From positions 1 through 41,890 of the forward strand of contig CAZNWE010000033.1 of assembly GCA_964576715.1 (NCBI GenBank): a stretch of DNA of 41,890 bases, in the 5' to 3' direction. The notes below the pieces were generated by a model. The model ran no database searches. It had not been told where the DNA came from and saw only the letters and a list, made by a program, of their open reading frames with translations. Positions 7,522 to 16,202 of this stretch are shown one piece after another. Within the stretch, counting starts at the first letter, position 1. Each line of letters starts with the position of its first letter. This DNA comes from SLRI01 sp964576715 (lineage in GTDB: Bacteria > Pseudomonadota > Alphaproteobacteria > Geminicoccales > Geminicoccaceae). Both the position numbers and the translations under genes were made by a program.

Positions 7522-8346
7522 ATGACCCGTTTGCTTCCGCTCGGCCTCGTGCTTGGCCTCATCTTCGGCGCTTCGGCCCAAGCCGAGGACGACGACCCGG
7601 TGGTCGCCATCGTGGGTGACACCTCGTTTCGCTTGAGCGATCTGGAGGAAAGCTACCAGGAGCTGCCCGAGCAGTTCCGGCAGATGCCGCTCGAGACGGT
7701 CTACGAGCCGTTGCTCGACCGATTGATCGATGGCGAGCTGCTGCTGGAAGCGGCCGAGGCCGCCAATCTTGCGGACGAGCCCGAGGTCGAGGCTGCCATC
7801 GAACGGGCTCGTGCGGATGTGCTGCGGCAAACCATGATCGAGCGTGCCATTGCCACGGCGACCGACGACGAGGCCCTTGCTGCGGCCTATGCCGAGCTCC
7901 AGGCCGATCCCGATTTTCCGGTCGAGCAGGTGACGGCTCGCCACATTCTGGTGGCGACCGAGGAGGAGGCGCGCGAGGTCATTGCCGAGTTGGACGGCGG
8001 TGCCGACTTCGCCGAGCTGGCCCGCGAGCGCTCGACCGACCCCGCCGCCGCCAACGGGGGCGAACTCGGCACCTTCCAGCGTGGCGCGATGGTGCCGCCC
8101 TTCGAGAACGCGGCCTTCGCTCTCGAACCGGGCAGCTATAGTGCGGAGCCGGTGGCGACGCAGTTCGGCTTTCATGTCATCCTGGTGGAGGCCAAGGAGA
8201 CGGTCGAACCGAGCCTCGCCGACGTCGAGGAGCAGCTGCGCGCCGACTTGACCCGCACTGCGATCGAGGGGCTGCTGGAGGATCTGCGCGAAGGCGCCGA
8301 GGTGCAGCGCTTTCAAATGGACGGCAGCGCACCCGCCGCCGAATGA
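7522..8346 (+). CDS. Periplasmic parvulin-type peptidyl-prolyl isomerase (PrsA/SurA-like)
   Basis: This is a folding helper for exported proteins. The N-terminus MTRLLPLGLVLGLIFGASAQA is a signal peptide with a likely cut after residue 21 and no lipobox Cys, so the mature protein is soluble in the periplasm. Residues 25-135 form a SurA_N-like helical chaperone domain. Residues 139-227 form a PPIC rotamase domain (ARHILV, GGADFAELARERSTDP, GGELGTF, MVPPFENAAFAL, FGFHVILVE). The length is 274 aa. The start at 7522 is chosen because it begins the signal peptide; the frame stays open upstream to 7444 without a credible start. It leads a plus-strand run with argJ, mutT and xthA and diverges from secA. 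Confidence 0.9.
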   Translation: MTRLLPLGLVLGLIFGASAQAEDDDPVVAIVGDTSFRLSDLEESYQELPEQFRQMPLETVYEPLLDRLIDGELLLEAAEAANLADEPEVEAAIERARADVLRQTMIERAIATATDDEALAAAYAELQADPDFPVEQVTARHILVATEEEAREVIAELDGGADFAELARERSTDPAAANGGELGTFQRGAMVPPFENAAFALEPGSYSAEPVATQFGFHVILVEAKETVEPSLADVEEQLRADLTRTAIEGLLEDLREGAEVQRFQMDGSAPAAE

Positions 8347-8401
8347 CAGCGCGGCGACGGCCTGTGGGCCCGCGGGCTCCATTCGACCGCCGAAAGCCCC
8401 G

Positions 8402-9646
8402 ATGGCCGAGCCCTTGCCGGTATCACCCCTAGCGCCCGTCGCCCCGGCCTCGCCATGCGGCATACCAGGCGTCCGGTTCGCCACCGCTGCCGCCGGCATT
8501 CGCCATGCGGGGCGAGCCGATCTCCTGCTCGTCGAATTGCGCGCCGGCACCACCGTCGCCGGACTGTTCACGCGCTCGGCGACGCCCGGCCATCCGGTGA
8601 CCTGGTGCCGCAAGGCCCTAAGAGGCGGCCACGCCCGGGCGCTGGTGGTCAACGCCGGCAACGCCAATGTCTGCCGTGGTGCCGAGGGCGATGACGCGGT
8701 TCGGCGCGAGGTGGCGGCCACGATCGACTGTTTCGGCTGCGCCGCCGAGGAAGTCTTCGTCTGCTCGACGGGGGTGATCGGCGAGCGTCTTGCGGTCGAG
8801 AGGATCGAGGCGACGCTGCCGGGCTTGGCGGCAGCCTTGGCAGGCGGCTCCGAGGCCGTCATGGCCGCGGCCCGGGCGATGATGACGACCGACACCTTTC
8901 CCAAATGGTCGTCGTACCACGCGACCATCGATGCCTGTCCCGTAACGGTCACCGGCATCGTCAAGGGATCCGGGATGGTCGCACCGGATATGGCGACCAT
9001 GCTCGCCTTCGTGTTCACCGATGCGGCCTTGCCCGCCGCCACGCTGCAGACGCTGCTGGAGCGCGGCTGCGACCGCTCGTTCAACGCGATAACGGTCGAT
9101 GGCGACACCTCGACCTCCGACACGCTCTTGCTCTTCGCCACGGGCGAGGCCGGTCATTCGCCCGTCGAGGCCGCCGCCGACCTACGACTCGCAGCGTTCG
9201 CCGCGGCGCTGGACGCGGTGCTGATCGATCTGGCGCAGCAGGTTGTTCGCGACGGCGAGGGGGCACAGAAATTCATCGAGATCAGCGTCGAGGGTGCGTT
9301 CGACGACGCCGCCGCCCGGCGGATCGGGCTCAGCATCGCGAACTCGCCCCTGGTCAAAACCGCGATCGCCGGTGCCGACGCAAACTGGGGACGGATCGTC
9401 ATGGCGGTCGGCAAGGCCGGTGAGACGATCGCGCTGGATCGCCTCGGTGTCGCCTTCGGTAGCCATTGGGTGGCCAAGGACGGGGCGGCCGTTCCCGACC
9501 TCGACGAGGGACCAGTTGCGGCGCATCTCCGAGGGCGCGAGATCGCCATCGACGTCGTGGTCGGGAGAGGGCCTGGGCGCGCCGTGGTTTGGACCTGTGA
9601 TCTCACCCACGGCTATATCGACATCAATGCCGACTACCGAAGCTGA
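8402..9646 (+). CDS. argJ: Bifunctional ornithine acetyltransferase / N-acetylglutamate synthase
   Basis: ArgJ moves the acetyl group from N-acetylornithine to glutamate, and in bifunctional forms also uses acetyl-CoA, closing the cyclic arginine pathway. The self-cleavage site is visible: KGSGMVAPDMATML, with Thr199 as the nucleophile that becomes the N-terminus of the beta chain (cut between Ala198 and Thr199). Other signatures are VVNAGNANVC, CSTGVIGE, DGDTSTSDT, IANSPLVKTAIAGADANWGR and the C-terminal LTHGYIDINADYR. The length of 414 aa is normal. Its end overlaps mutT by 20 bp, so the two are probably translated together. Another arginine gene, argC, lies at 25-26 kb in a separate unit. 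Confidence 0.97.
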   Translation: MAEPLPVSPLAPVAPASPCGIPGVRFATAAAGIRHAGRADLLLVELRAGTTVAGLFTRSATPGHPVTWCRKALRGGHARALVVNAGNANVCRGAEGDDAVRREVAATIDCFGCAAEEVFVCSTGVIGERLAVERIEATLPGLAAALAGGSEAVMAAARAMMTTDTFPKWSSYHATIDACPVTVTGIVKGSGMVAPDMATMLAFVFTDAALPAATLQTLLERGCDRSFNAITVDGDTSTSDTLLLFATGEAGHSPVEAAADLRLAAFAAALDAVLIDLAQQVVRDGEGAQKFIEISVEGAFDDAAARRIGLSIANSPLVKTAIAGADANWGRIVMAVGKAGETIALDRLGVAFGSHWVAKDGAAVPDLDEGPVAAHLRGREIAIDVVVGRGPGRAVVWTCDLTHGYIDINADYRS

Positions 9647-10046
9647 AAGGCCAATCATCCTGGTCGCTGCGGTGGCGCTGATCGACGAGGAGGCTCGCGT
9701 GCTGGTCGCGACCCGGCCGGCGCAGAAGAGCATGGCAGGGCTTTGGGAGTTCCCGGGCGGCAAGGTCGAGCCGGGCGAGACGCCCGAGGCCTGCCTCATC
9801 CGCGAGCTCGAGGAGGAACTCGGCATTCGCACCAAGAGCGCCTGCCTCGCACCCCTGACCTTCGCGAGCCACGCCTATCCCAGCTTTCATCTACTGATGC
9901 CGCTTTACGTCTGCCGGGTCTGGGAGGGCGATCCCACCCCGCTCGAGGGCCAGGAGATCCGCTGGCTGCGGCCCAAAGAGCTGTTCGCCCTGCCGATGCC
10001 CGAGGCCGACCGCCCGTTATTGCCGTTTCTCGACGAGTTGCTCTGA
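9627..10046 (+). CDS. mutT: 8-oxo-dGTP diphosphatase, Nudix hydrolase
   Basis: MutT hydrolyses oxidised dGTP so that it cannot be built into DNA. The full Nudix box is present at residues 45-67: GKVEPGETPEACLIRELEEE followed by LGI, matching Gx5Ex7REUxEExGU. MutT-type features upstream are LVATRPAQKSMAGLWEFPGG. The length of 139 aa is normal. The ATG at 9627 lies inside the last codons of argJ, giving a 20-bp overlap in a different frame; the upstream extension of this frame is argJ shadow. Its partner downstream is xthA, another oxidative DNA-damage enzyme. Confidence 0.95.
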   Translation: MPTTEAERPIILVAAVALIDEEARVLVATRPAQKSMAGLWEFPGGKVEPGETPEACLIRELEEELGIRTKSACLAPLTFASHAYPSFHLLMPLYVCRVWEGDPTPLEGQEIRWLRPKELFALPMPEADRPLLPFLDELL

Positions 10047-10069
10047 CGCCAACCCGAAAGTCTGCCGCA

Positions 10070-10867
10070 TTGCGCCTCAAGATCACCACCTGGAACGCCA
10101 ATTCCGTACGCCTGCGGCAGGCAGCCATGCGCCGGATCGTCGCCGAGATCGACCCGGACGTGCTCTGCCTCCAGGAGACGAAGGTCGAGGACGGCAAGTT
10201 TCCGCACGAGCTGGCCGCCGATCTCGGCTTCGCACACCGCTTCGTCCATGGCCAAAAAGGCTATCACGGTGTCGCCATTCTCGCGAAGGTGCCGCTTGCC
10301 GACTGCCGAACGCACAAATGGTGCGGGATCGACGACAGCCGCCACGCGGTCTGCGCCCTTCCGGGAGGAATCGAGCTGCACAATCTCTACGTTCCGGCCG
10401 GCGGCGACGTGCCCGATCCCGACGAGAACCCGAAGTTTCGGCACAAGCTGCAGATGCTCGACGAGTTGGCCCATTGGTTCGCGGCGCATCGCGACGGCGG
10501 CCGACGGGCGGTGCTGCTCGGCGATCTCAACATCGCGCCACTCGAGGCCGACGTCTGGAGCCACAAGCAGCTGCTCTCGGTCGTCAGCCACACGCCCGTC
10601 GAGGTCGAGAGGCTCGGGCGGCTGCAGGCGAGCCATAGCTGGGTCGACGCGGTTCGGCAGATCATCCCGCCCGAGCAGAAGCTCTTCAGCTGGTGGAGCT
10701 ACCGCAACCGGGACTGGAATGCGTCCGACCGCGGCCGCAGGCTCGACCACATCTGGCTCACCCCGGCCCTGTCCCCGGCCTTGCGCGACGCCGCGGTAAA
10801 GCGCGAAGCGCGTGGCTGGGAGCAGCCGAGCGACCACGTGCCGGTAACGGTCGAACTCGAGGTCTAG
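10070..10867 (+). CDS. xthA: Exodeoxyribonuclease III
   Basis: XthA is an AP endonuclease and 3'-phosphatase/exonuclease of base excision repair. Motifs of the exonuclease-endonuclease-phosphatase fold are TTWNANSVR, the metal ligand Glu36 in LCLQETKVED, HGVAILAK, LYVPAGGD, LLGDLNIAP, RLDHIWLTP and the catalytic SDHVPV near the end. The start is a TTG at 10070 (MRLKITTWN); no ATG is close and the family begins at this point. The length of 265 aa is normal. The gene follows mutT by 23 bp. Its TAG stop overlaps the deoA stop on the other strand within the tetranucleotide CTAG. Confidence 0.95.
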   Translation: MRLKITTWNANSVRLRQAAMRRIVAEIDPDVLCLQETKVEDGKFPHELAADLGFAHRFVHGQKGYHGVAILAKVPLADCRTHKWCGIDDSRHAVCALPGGIELHNLYVPAGGDVPDPDENPKFRHKLQMLDELAHWFAAHRDGGRRAVLLGDLNIAPLEADVWSHKQLLSVVSHTPVEVERLGRLQASHSWVDAVRQIIPPEQKLFSWWSYRNRDWNASDRGRRLDHIWLTPALSPALRDAAVKREARGWEQPSDHVPVTVELEV

Positions 10868-12156
10868 AGGCGCTCGACGATGGTCTTGGACGGTGCCGGT
10901 GGTGTCTCGCCGAGCTTGAAGGCGGCGGCGACACGGGTGGCGATCTGCCGGGCCTGATCATGGTCGCGGCCGTGGACGAGGGCCAGGGGCTCGCCGGCTT
11001 CGACCCATTCGCCCAAGCCTCGGACATCGGCGACGCCGACTGTGTGATCGATCGTCTGCTCGGGGCTGGTCCGACCGCCGCCGAGCTCGATGACGACGAG
11101 GCCGAGATCGCGCGTGGCGATCGCGGTGATCCAGCCGCTCTCGGTGGCCGGGACGGGAACCACCACGGGGGCCTTCGGCAGCTCTGCCGCGATGGCATCG
11201 TTCGGTCCGCCCTGGGCGGCCACCATGCGGGCGAAGCGTTCGGCGGCGCTACCGTCGTCGAGGCGGCGTTGGAGTTCGGCGAGGGCGTTCGGTTCCGGGC
11301 CGGTGCGCTGGAGCAGTTCTGCTCCCAGGGTCAGGATGACTTCGGCGAGGCGCGGGTCGCGGCTCTCGCCCGTCAAGAACGCCACGACCTCGGCAGCCTC
11401 GAGCGCATTGCCGGCGTTGCGGCCGAGGCACTGGTTCATCTCGGTGACGATCGAACGGGTGGGCAGGCTTGCCGCGTTGGCGACGTCGGCGATGGCCCGG
11501 CCGAGCGCTCGGGCGTCGTCCAGCGTCGTCATGAAGGCGCCGTTGCCGACCTTGACGTCCACGACGAGACCGGCCGAACCGACCGCCAGCTTCTTCGCGA
11601 GGATCGAGGCCACGATCAACGGCCGGCTCTCGACCGTCGCCGTCACGTCGCGAATGGCGTAGAGGCGACGATCGGCGGGTGCGAGGTCGTCGGTCTGCCC
11701 GACGATGGCGCAGCCGACCTCGGCGACGATGCGCTGGAACCGGTCGAGCGAGGGACGGGTATCGATGCCTTCGAAGCTCTCGAGCTTGTCGAGCGTGCCG
11801 CCGGTATGGCCGAGGCCGCGGCCGGAGACCATCGGCACGTAGGCGCCGGCGGCCGCCAAAAGCGGGGCCAGGATCAGGCTGACCTTGTCGCCGACGCCAC
11901 CGGTCGAATGCTTGTCGAGCACCGGCCCCGGCAGGTTCGGCCAAGTCAGCCGCCTGCCACTCGCTGCCATCGCCAGGGTCAGCGCCACGGTCTCGGCTTC
12001 GTCCATGCCGTTGAGGACCACGGCCATGGCGAAGGCGCCGGCCTGGGCATCGCCGATGCCGCCATCGACAAGGCCCTGGACGATGGTGTCGATCTCGGCC
12101 GGTGTCAGGGCCCGTCGATCGCGCTTCCTGGCGATGATCTCCTGCGGCAGGATCAA
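10864..12156 (-). CDS. deoA: Thymidine phosphorylase
   Basis: DeoA splits thymidine (and deoxyuridine) with phosphate into the base and 2-deoxyribose-1-phosphate. The family signature DKHSTGGVGDKVSL is at residues 81-94. Other blocks are MVSGRGLGHTGGTLDKLE, YAIRDVTATVES, SILAKKLA and VVDVKVGNGAFM. The start is a TTG at 12156 (MILPQEIIARKRD), which overlaps the deoC stop in TTGA and fits the family N-terminus. The longer frame to 12228 is deoC shadow. The length is 430 aa (E. coli about 440). It is the last gene of the nucleoside operon. The deoxyribose-1-phosphate it makes would feed deoC after isomerisation, but no deoB is present in the window. Confidence 0.95.
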   Translation of the reverse strand: MILPQEIIARKRDRRALTPAEIDTIVQGLVDGGIGDAQAGAFAMAVVLNGMDEAETVALTLAMAASGRRLTWPNLPGPVLDKHSTGGVGDKVSLILAPLLAAAGAYVPMVSGRGLGHTGGTLDKLESFEGIDTRPSLDRFQRIVAEVGCAIVGQTDDLAPADRRLYAIRDVTATVESRPLIVASILAKKLAVGSAGLVVDVKVGNGAFMTTLDDARALGRAIADVANAASLPTRSIVTEMNQCLGRNAGNALEAAEVVAFLTGESRDPRLAEVILTLGAELLQRTGPEPNALAELQRRLDDGSAAERFARMVAAQGGPNDAIAAELPKAPVVVPVPATESGWITAIATRDLGLVVIELGGGRTSPEQTIDHTVGVADVRGLGEWVEAGEPLALVHGRDHDQARQIATRVAAAFKLGETPPAPSKTIVERL

Positions 12157-12923
12157 GGCTGGGTGAGCTCCTCCAACTCGTCGAGCAGCTTCGATGCACC
12201 GAAACGGAAATGCGCTGGCGCCAGCCAACCGGCACCCATCACCGCCTCGCCGATCTGCCAGTAGCGCATGGCGTCCCGGGCGGTCCTGACCCCGCCCGAG
12301 ATCTTCACACCGACCCGGCCCTCGGCCTCCTCTGCCACCGCGAACAGGAGTGCTGCAGCCTCGGGTGTCGCCCCGATCTCGATCTTCCCGGTCGAGGTCT
12401 TGAGAAAGTCGACGCCGGCCATGACGGCCGAGCGGGCGACGGCGGTGATCAGCTCGGGGCGCTGGAGCCGGCCGGTTTCCATGATAAGCTTGAGCGTTGC
12501 CCTGGCACCGGCGGCCGCGCGGCAGAGCGTGATCAACTCGCCCGTCAGGCCGACATCACCGTCGAGCGTTGCCGCCAAGGGCGCCACGATATCGACCTCC
12601 TGGGCACCGGCGGCGACCGCGGCAGCGACCGCCTCGGCCGTCCCGGCCAGGTCGTCGCCGCCGTCGGGGAAGTTGGCGACGGTGGCGAGCCTGACCCGGC
12701 TGCCGGCAAGGCAGCGCGCGGCCATCGGAAGCGCGTCGGCCAGGACGCAGACGGCGGCGACACCGTGGTTCCTGGCACGGGCGCAAAGCGCCTCGATGTC
12801 GGCGTCGGTCTCGTCGCCATTGAGCGTGGTGAGGTCGATCACCGAGACGAAGCGGCGGGCGAGGGCCGCATCGATCGGCCGCGCATCGGCCGCAGTCAGG
12901 GTGGCATCGAGGTCAAGCCGCAT
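12153..12923 (-). CDS. deoC: Deoxyribose-phosphate aldolase
   Basis: DeoC cleaves 2-deoxyribose-5-phosphate to glyceraldehyde-3-phosphate and acetaldehyde, the exit from deoxynucleoside breakdown to central metabolism. The class I aldolase Schiff-base Lys175 is in DFLKTSTGK. The supporting active-site Asp111 is in EVDIVAP, and the second Lys is in VGVKISGGVR. The N-terminal IDLTTLNGDETDADIEALC is closest to the proteobacterial (E. coli-like) branch. The length of 256 aa is normal. The gene overlaps the end of the CDD-PNP fusion by 11 bp and its TGA overlaps the deoA TTG start, so translation is coupled on both sides. Confidence 0.96.
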   Translation of the reverse strand: MRLDLDATLTAADARPIDAALARRFVSVIDLTTLNGDETDADIEALCARARNHGVAAVCVLADALPMAARCLAGSRVRLATVANFPDGGDDLAGTAEAVAAAVAAGAQEVDIVAPLAATLDGDVGLTGELITLCRAAAGARATLKLIMETGRLQRPELITAVARSAVMAGVDFLKTSTGKIEIGATPEAAALLFAVAEEAEGRVGVKISGGVRTARDAMRYWQIGEAVMGAGWLAPAHFRFGASKLLDELEELTQP

Positions 12924-14124
12924 GACGGGCCAGGTCCTTCATCGCTCGGGCGAGCAGCCGCTCGAGATCGCCCGCGGCCTTGCCGGCAACAGCCAGCGTC
13001 TCGGCATGGCTCAAGGGTTGCGCGGCGAGACCGGCCGCCCGGTTGGTGACGATCGACAGGCCTAGCACCCGAAGCCCGGCATGGCGCGCCAAAATCGCCT
13101 CGGGCACGGTCGACATGCCGACGAGATCGGCCCCCATGGCGCGAAAGGCGCGGATTTCGGCGGGTGTCTCGAAGGACGGGCCCGGGGTCGCCAGATAGAC
13201 GCCGGCAGCGAGGTCGAGGCCGAGCCCTTGCACCACGGCGATCAGCTCGGGGTCGTAGACGTTGGTCATGTCCGGAAAACGCGCGCCGACGCGTTCGTCA
13301 TTGGGGCCGGTGAGCGGGTTCGTGCCCAGCATGTTGATGTGGTCGGTGATGACCGCAATCGAGCCCGGGGTGATGGCCGGATCGATCGCCCCGCTGGCGT
13401 TGGTGAGGATCAGGAGCCGCGTCCCGAGGGCTGCCAGCGTGCGGATCATGGTCGCCAGTGCTGCGGTGCCCTGGCCTTCGTAGAGGTGCGTGCGCCCCTG
13501 CAGGCAGGCGACAGGCACGTCGTCCGCCGTGCCCACGACCAGGCGGCCGGCATGGCCCTCGACGGAGGGTTGCGGAAAGCCGGGCAACTCGCCGTAGGGG
13601 ATCGCCATTTTGTCGGAAAGCTGGTCGGCGAAGCCGCCGAGGCCGGAGCCGAGGATGATGGCGATCTTGGGGAACCCATCGGCGAAGCGCTGGCGCAGCA
13701 TCTCGGCTGCCGTCGCGTCGGCAACGACCGGCTGGCCGCCGAGCGCCAGGGGGCCGAAGGCCATGGGCAGGAGGTCGCCGATGGTCGACGAGGCGAGGCT
13801 GCCATCGGCGCCCGCCATGTGCACCGGCGTTGCCGGCGGGGCGAACTCGGACAAAAGCTGGCGGCAGCCGCCGCAGGGCGAGCAGGGCTCGTTGCCCGAG
13901 CCAATCACCACGATCTCGGCGATGCGCTGCCCGCCGGCGGCGATCATCGCGGCCACGGCCGAGCGTTCGGCGCAGAGGCCTTGCGGGTAGGCGGCGTTCT
14001 CGACATTGGCGCCGACATGGATCGCACCCGAGGTGGTGCGAATGGCGCAGCCGACCCTGAAGCGGGAATAGGGAACATAGGCGCGGGCCTGGACGTCGCG
14101 CGCTTTCTCCAGCAGGTCCTTCAT
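12913..14124 (-). CDS. Cytidine deaminase - purine nucleoside phosphorylase fusion
   Basis: One uninterrupted 403-aa frame holds two enzymes that are normally separate. Residues 1-127 are a small tetrameric-type cytidine deaminase: zinc ligands Cys51 (in CAERSA, with catalytic Glu53), Cys84 and Cys87 (PCGGCRQL), ending LLPMAFGPLAL. After a short linker, residues about 138-403 are a class II (trimeric, guanosine/inosine-type) purine nucleoside phosphorylase: ILGSGLGGFA, EGHAGRLVVG, CLQGRTHLYEGQG, TNASGAIDP, GPSFETPAEIRAF and the base-binding TNRAAG. No stop codon separates them. An internal ATG at the start of MLRQRF could in theory also give free PNP. The start overlaps the upstream permease stop in ATGA, and the end overlaps deoC. 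The product would deaminate cytidine and phosphorolyse purine nucleosides imported by the adjacent transporter. Confidence 0.92.
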   Translation of the reverse strand: MKDLLEKARDVQARAYVPYSRFRVGCAIRTTSGAIHVGANVENAAYPQGLCAERSAVAAMIAAGGQRIAEIVVIGSGNEPCSPCGGCRQLLSEFAPPATPVHMAGADGSLASSTIGDLLPMAFGPLALGGQPVVADATAAEMLRQRFADGFPKIAIILGSGLGGFADQLSDKMAIPYGELPGFPQPSVEGHAGRLVVGTADDVPVACLQGRTHLYEGQGTAALATMIRTLAALGTRLLILTNASGAIDPAITPGSIAVITDHINMLGTNPLTGPNDERVGARFPDMTNVYDPELIAVVQGLGLDLAAGVYLATPGPSFETPAEIRAFRAMGADLVGMSTVPEAILARHAGLRVLGLSIVTNRAAGLAAQPLSHAETLAVAGKAAGDLERLLARAMKDLARHAA

Positions 14125-15095
14125 CGTTCCTTCACGTAAGGCTGGCCGATGGCCTTGGGTGCCACGGCCCGGCCGACGAAGCCGGCGAGCAGGAGGATGG
14201 TCAGGAGATAGGGCAAGGCCTGGATCGCCTGGGTCGGCACCTCGCCGACGAGCGGCAGTTCCACCCCCTGGAGCCGTGCCTGGATGGCGTCGGCGAAGGC
14301 GAAAAGGAGGCAGGCGAAAAGGACCGGGACCGGCCGCCACTTGCCGAAGATGAGTGCTGCCAGGGCCAGGAACCCCTTGCCGGCGGACATGTCCCGGGTG
14401 AAGCCGGCCCCTTGCGCGATCGAGAGATAGGCCCCGGCGATGCCGCAGAGGAGCCCGGTGATCATCAGCGCCCGAAAGCGCATGGCGTTGACCGAGATGC
14501 CGGCGGTATCGACAGCACTCGGGTTCTCGCCCACGGCCCTGAGGCGAAGGCCGAAGCGGGTCTGGTAGACCACCCAGGCGGTGAGCGGGACGGAGAGGGC
14601 GGCGAGGTAGACCAGGAGGTTGTGGCCGCTGATGACGTCGGCATAGAGCGGGCCGAGATAGGGGATGTCGCGCAAGGTCTCGGCGAAAGGCAGGTCGATC
14701 GACCGAAAGCGCATGCCCTCGGCCGAGACCGGCACCCGGCCGGCCTGCCGGAACCAGGCATCGGCGAGCACGGGCCCGAGGCCGGCCACGAAGATGTTGA
14801 TGGCGACACCGGAGACCACATGATCGCCGCGATGGGTGATGCAGGCGAAGCCATGCAGCATGGCCAGCGCCAGCGAGACCCCCATGGCGGTGACGAGCCC
14901 CAGCCAGGCCGACCCGGTGAGCGCGGCAGCGGCGGCGGCGGCAAAGGCCGCCCCCAGCATTTTGCCCTCGAGCCCGATATCGACGATGCCGCTCCGCTCG
15001 GCGAAGAGGCCGGCCATGGCGCAGAGCACGAGCGGCGTGGCGAGCCGAAAGGTGCTGGCCGTCAGCAGCAGAACCTGGGTCCAGAGGTCCTCCAT
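14121..15095 (-). CDS. Nucleoside ABC transporter permease (second permease, YufQ/NupQ-like)
   Basis: This integral inner-membrane subunit forms the pore with the adjacent permease. The sequence is hydrophobic with about eight or more membrane segments. Family blocks of the BMP-type ABC importers are visible: ATPLVLCAMAGLFAERSGIVDIGLEGKML, GDHVVSGVAINIF, RFGLRLRAVGENPSAVDTAGISV (the cytoplasmic coupling loop) and MSAGKGFLALAALIFGKWRP. The length of 324 aa is normal. The stop overlaps the start of the CDD-PNP gene (ATGA). The binding protein and the enzymes encoded next to it point to nucleosides as the cargo; this is inferred from context and family, not proven. Confidence 0.92.
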   Translation of the reverse strand: MEDLWTQVLLLTASTFRLATPLVLCAMAGLFAERSGIVDIGLEGKMLGAAFAAAAAAALTGSAWLGLVTAMGVSLALAMLHGFACITHRGDHVVSGVAINIFVAGLGPVLADAWFRQAGRVPVSAEGMRFRSIDLPFAETLRDIPYLGPLYADVISGHNLLVYLAALSVPLTAWVVYQTRFGLRLRAVGENPSAVDTAGISVNAMRFRALMITGLLCGIAGAYLSIAQGAGFTRDMSAGKGFLALAALIFGKWRPVPVLFACLLFAFADAIQARLQGVELPLVGEVPTQAIQALPYLLTILLLAGFVGRAVAPKAIGQPYVKER

Positions 15096-15101
15096 CGCCG
15101 A

Positions 15102-16202
15102 TCAGGCCGGAACCGTGACGGTGGGCCGGGCAAAGCGCGCCTCGAGCCAGGGCCGGAACATGTGCTCCAAGGCACCGGCGAACAGGATGACCAGCCCCTG
15201 AATGACCACGACCATGTCGCGGTTGATCTTGGGCATGTCGAAGGCGAGTTCCGAGCCGCCCTGGTAGAGGGCCCCGAAGAGGACGGCGGCGAGCACGATG
15301 CCGACCGGGTGGCCGCGGCCCATCAGCGCCACGGCGATGCCGACGAAACCGTAGCCGCCGGTGAAACCCAGGGTGAGGCGGTGCTGGGCGCCCAGCACCT
15401 CGTTCAAGGACATCATCCCAGCCAGGGCCCCGGAAAGCGTCATGGCGATCATGATCTGCCTGGCCGGTGAAATGCCGCCATAGACGGCGGCCGCCTCGCT
15501 CTTGCCGACCACCCGCAGCTCGTAGCCGGCCCGGGTCTTCCAGACGAAAAGCCAGTAGAGGACGCAGCAGACGAGCGCGATCAGGAGCGACGCATTCAAG
15601 GGCGAGCGGCCGATGACGAGGCCGAACCCGCTGAACAGCTCGTGCAATTGCGGCAGCCAGATGTTCGGGTCGAAGGTGATGCTTTCGGGGATCTGCTGGC
15701 CCGGACGCCGGAGCGGGTTGACCAGGAGATAGGTCATGATGGAGGCGGCGATGAAGTTCAGCATGATCGTCGTGATCACCGTGTGGCTGCCGCGCCGGGC
15801 CTGCAGCCAGCCCGGGATGAAGCCCCAGATCCCGCCGAAGAGGGCCGCCGCCATGATCCCGATCATGATGCCGATCGGCACCGGCCAGTGGCCGAAATGG
15901 ATGCCGGCGAGGGCGACGCCCAGCCCGCCGATATAGGCTTGGCCCTCGCCGCCGATATTGAAGAGCCCACACTGGAAGGCCAGCGCCACGGCGAGGCCGG
16001 TGAAGATGAAGTTGGTGGCGTAGAACAGCGTGTAGCCCACGGCCTCGCCGAAGCCGAAGGCGCCATAGACGAGATAGCCCGCGGCCGCGATCGGGTTCTC
16101 GCCGAGAATGACGACGACCAGCCCCGCGACCAGAAAGGCCATGCCGAGGTTGATCAGCGGCAAGAGGCCGTAATTGACCCAGCCCGGCAGCTTGGTCGGC
16201 AT
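15102..16202 (-). CDS. Nucleoside ABC transporter permease (first permease, YufP/NupP-like)
   Basis: This is the first of two inner-membrane permeases. Multiple hydrophobic segments are evident (LLPLINLGMAFLVAGLVVVILG, FIFTGLAVALAFQ, VPIGIMIGIMAAALFGGIWGFIPG, IALVCCVLYWLFVW). Typical blocks are GLFNIGGEGQAYIGGLG, HTVITTIMLNFIA, YELRVVGKSEAAAVYGGIS (coupling helix) and GYGFVGIAVALMGRGHP. The length of 366 aa is normal. Its ATG at 16202 shares one base with the TGA of the ATPase gene (TGATG), a coupling arrangement. Six bases separate it from the next permease. Confidence 0.92.
   Translation of the reverse strand: MPTKLPGWVNYGLLPLINLGMAFLVAGLVVVILGENPIAAAGYLVYGAFGFGEAVGYTLFYATNFIFTGLAVALAFQCGLFNIGGEGQAYIGGLGVALAGIHFGHWPVPIGIMIGIMAAALFGGIWGFIPGWLQARRGSHTVITTIMLNFIAASIMTYLLVNPLRRPGQQIPESITFDPNIWLPQLHELFSGFGLVIGRSPLNASLLIALVCCVLYWLFVWKTRAGYELRVVGKSEAAAVYGGISPARQIMIAMTLSGALAGMMSLNEVLGAQHRLTLGFTGGYGFVGIAVALMGRGHPVGIVLAAVLFGALYQGGSELAFDMPKINRDMVVVIQGLVILFAGALEHMFRPWLEARFARPTVTVPA

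Noticed and set aside
6934..9141. 735-aa minus-strand frame across the secA/PPIase gap and argJ
   Set aside because: It runs antisense to the PPIase and argJ genes and in the wrong frame through secA; no domain can be seen.
12913..15972. Reading the 1019-codon frame as one giant protein
   Set aside because: Its first 600 codons are the antiparallel-frame shadow of the two permease genes. The real product starts at ATG 14124, coupled to the permease stop.
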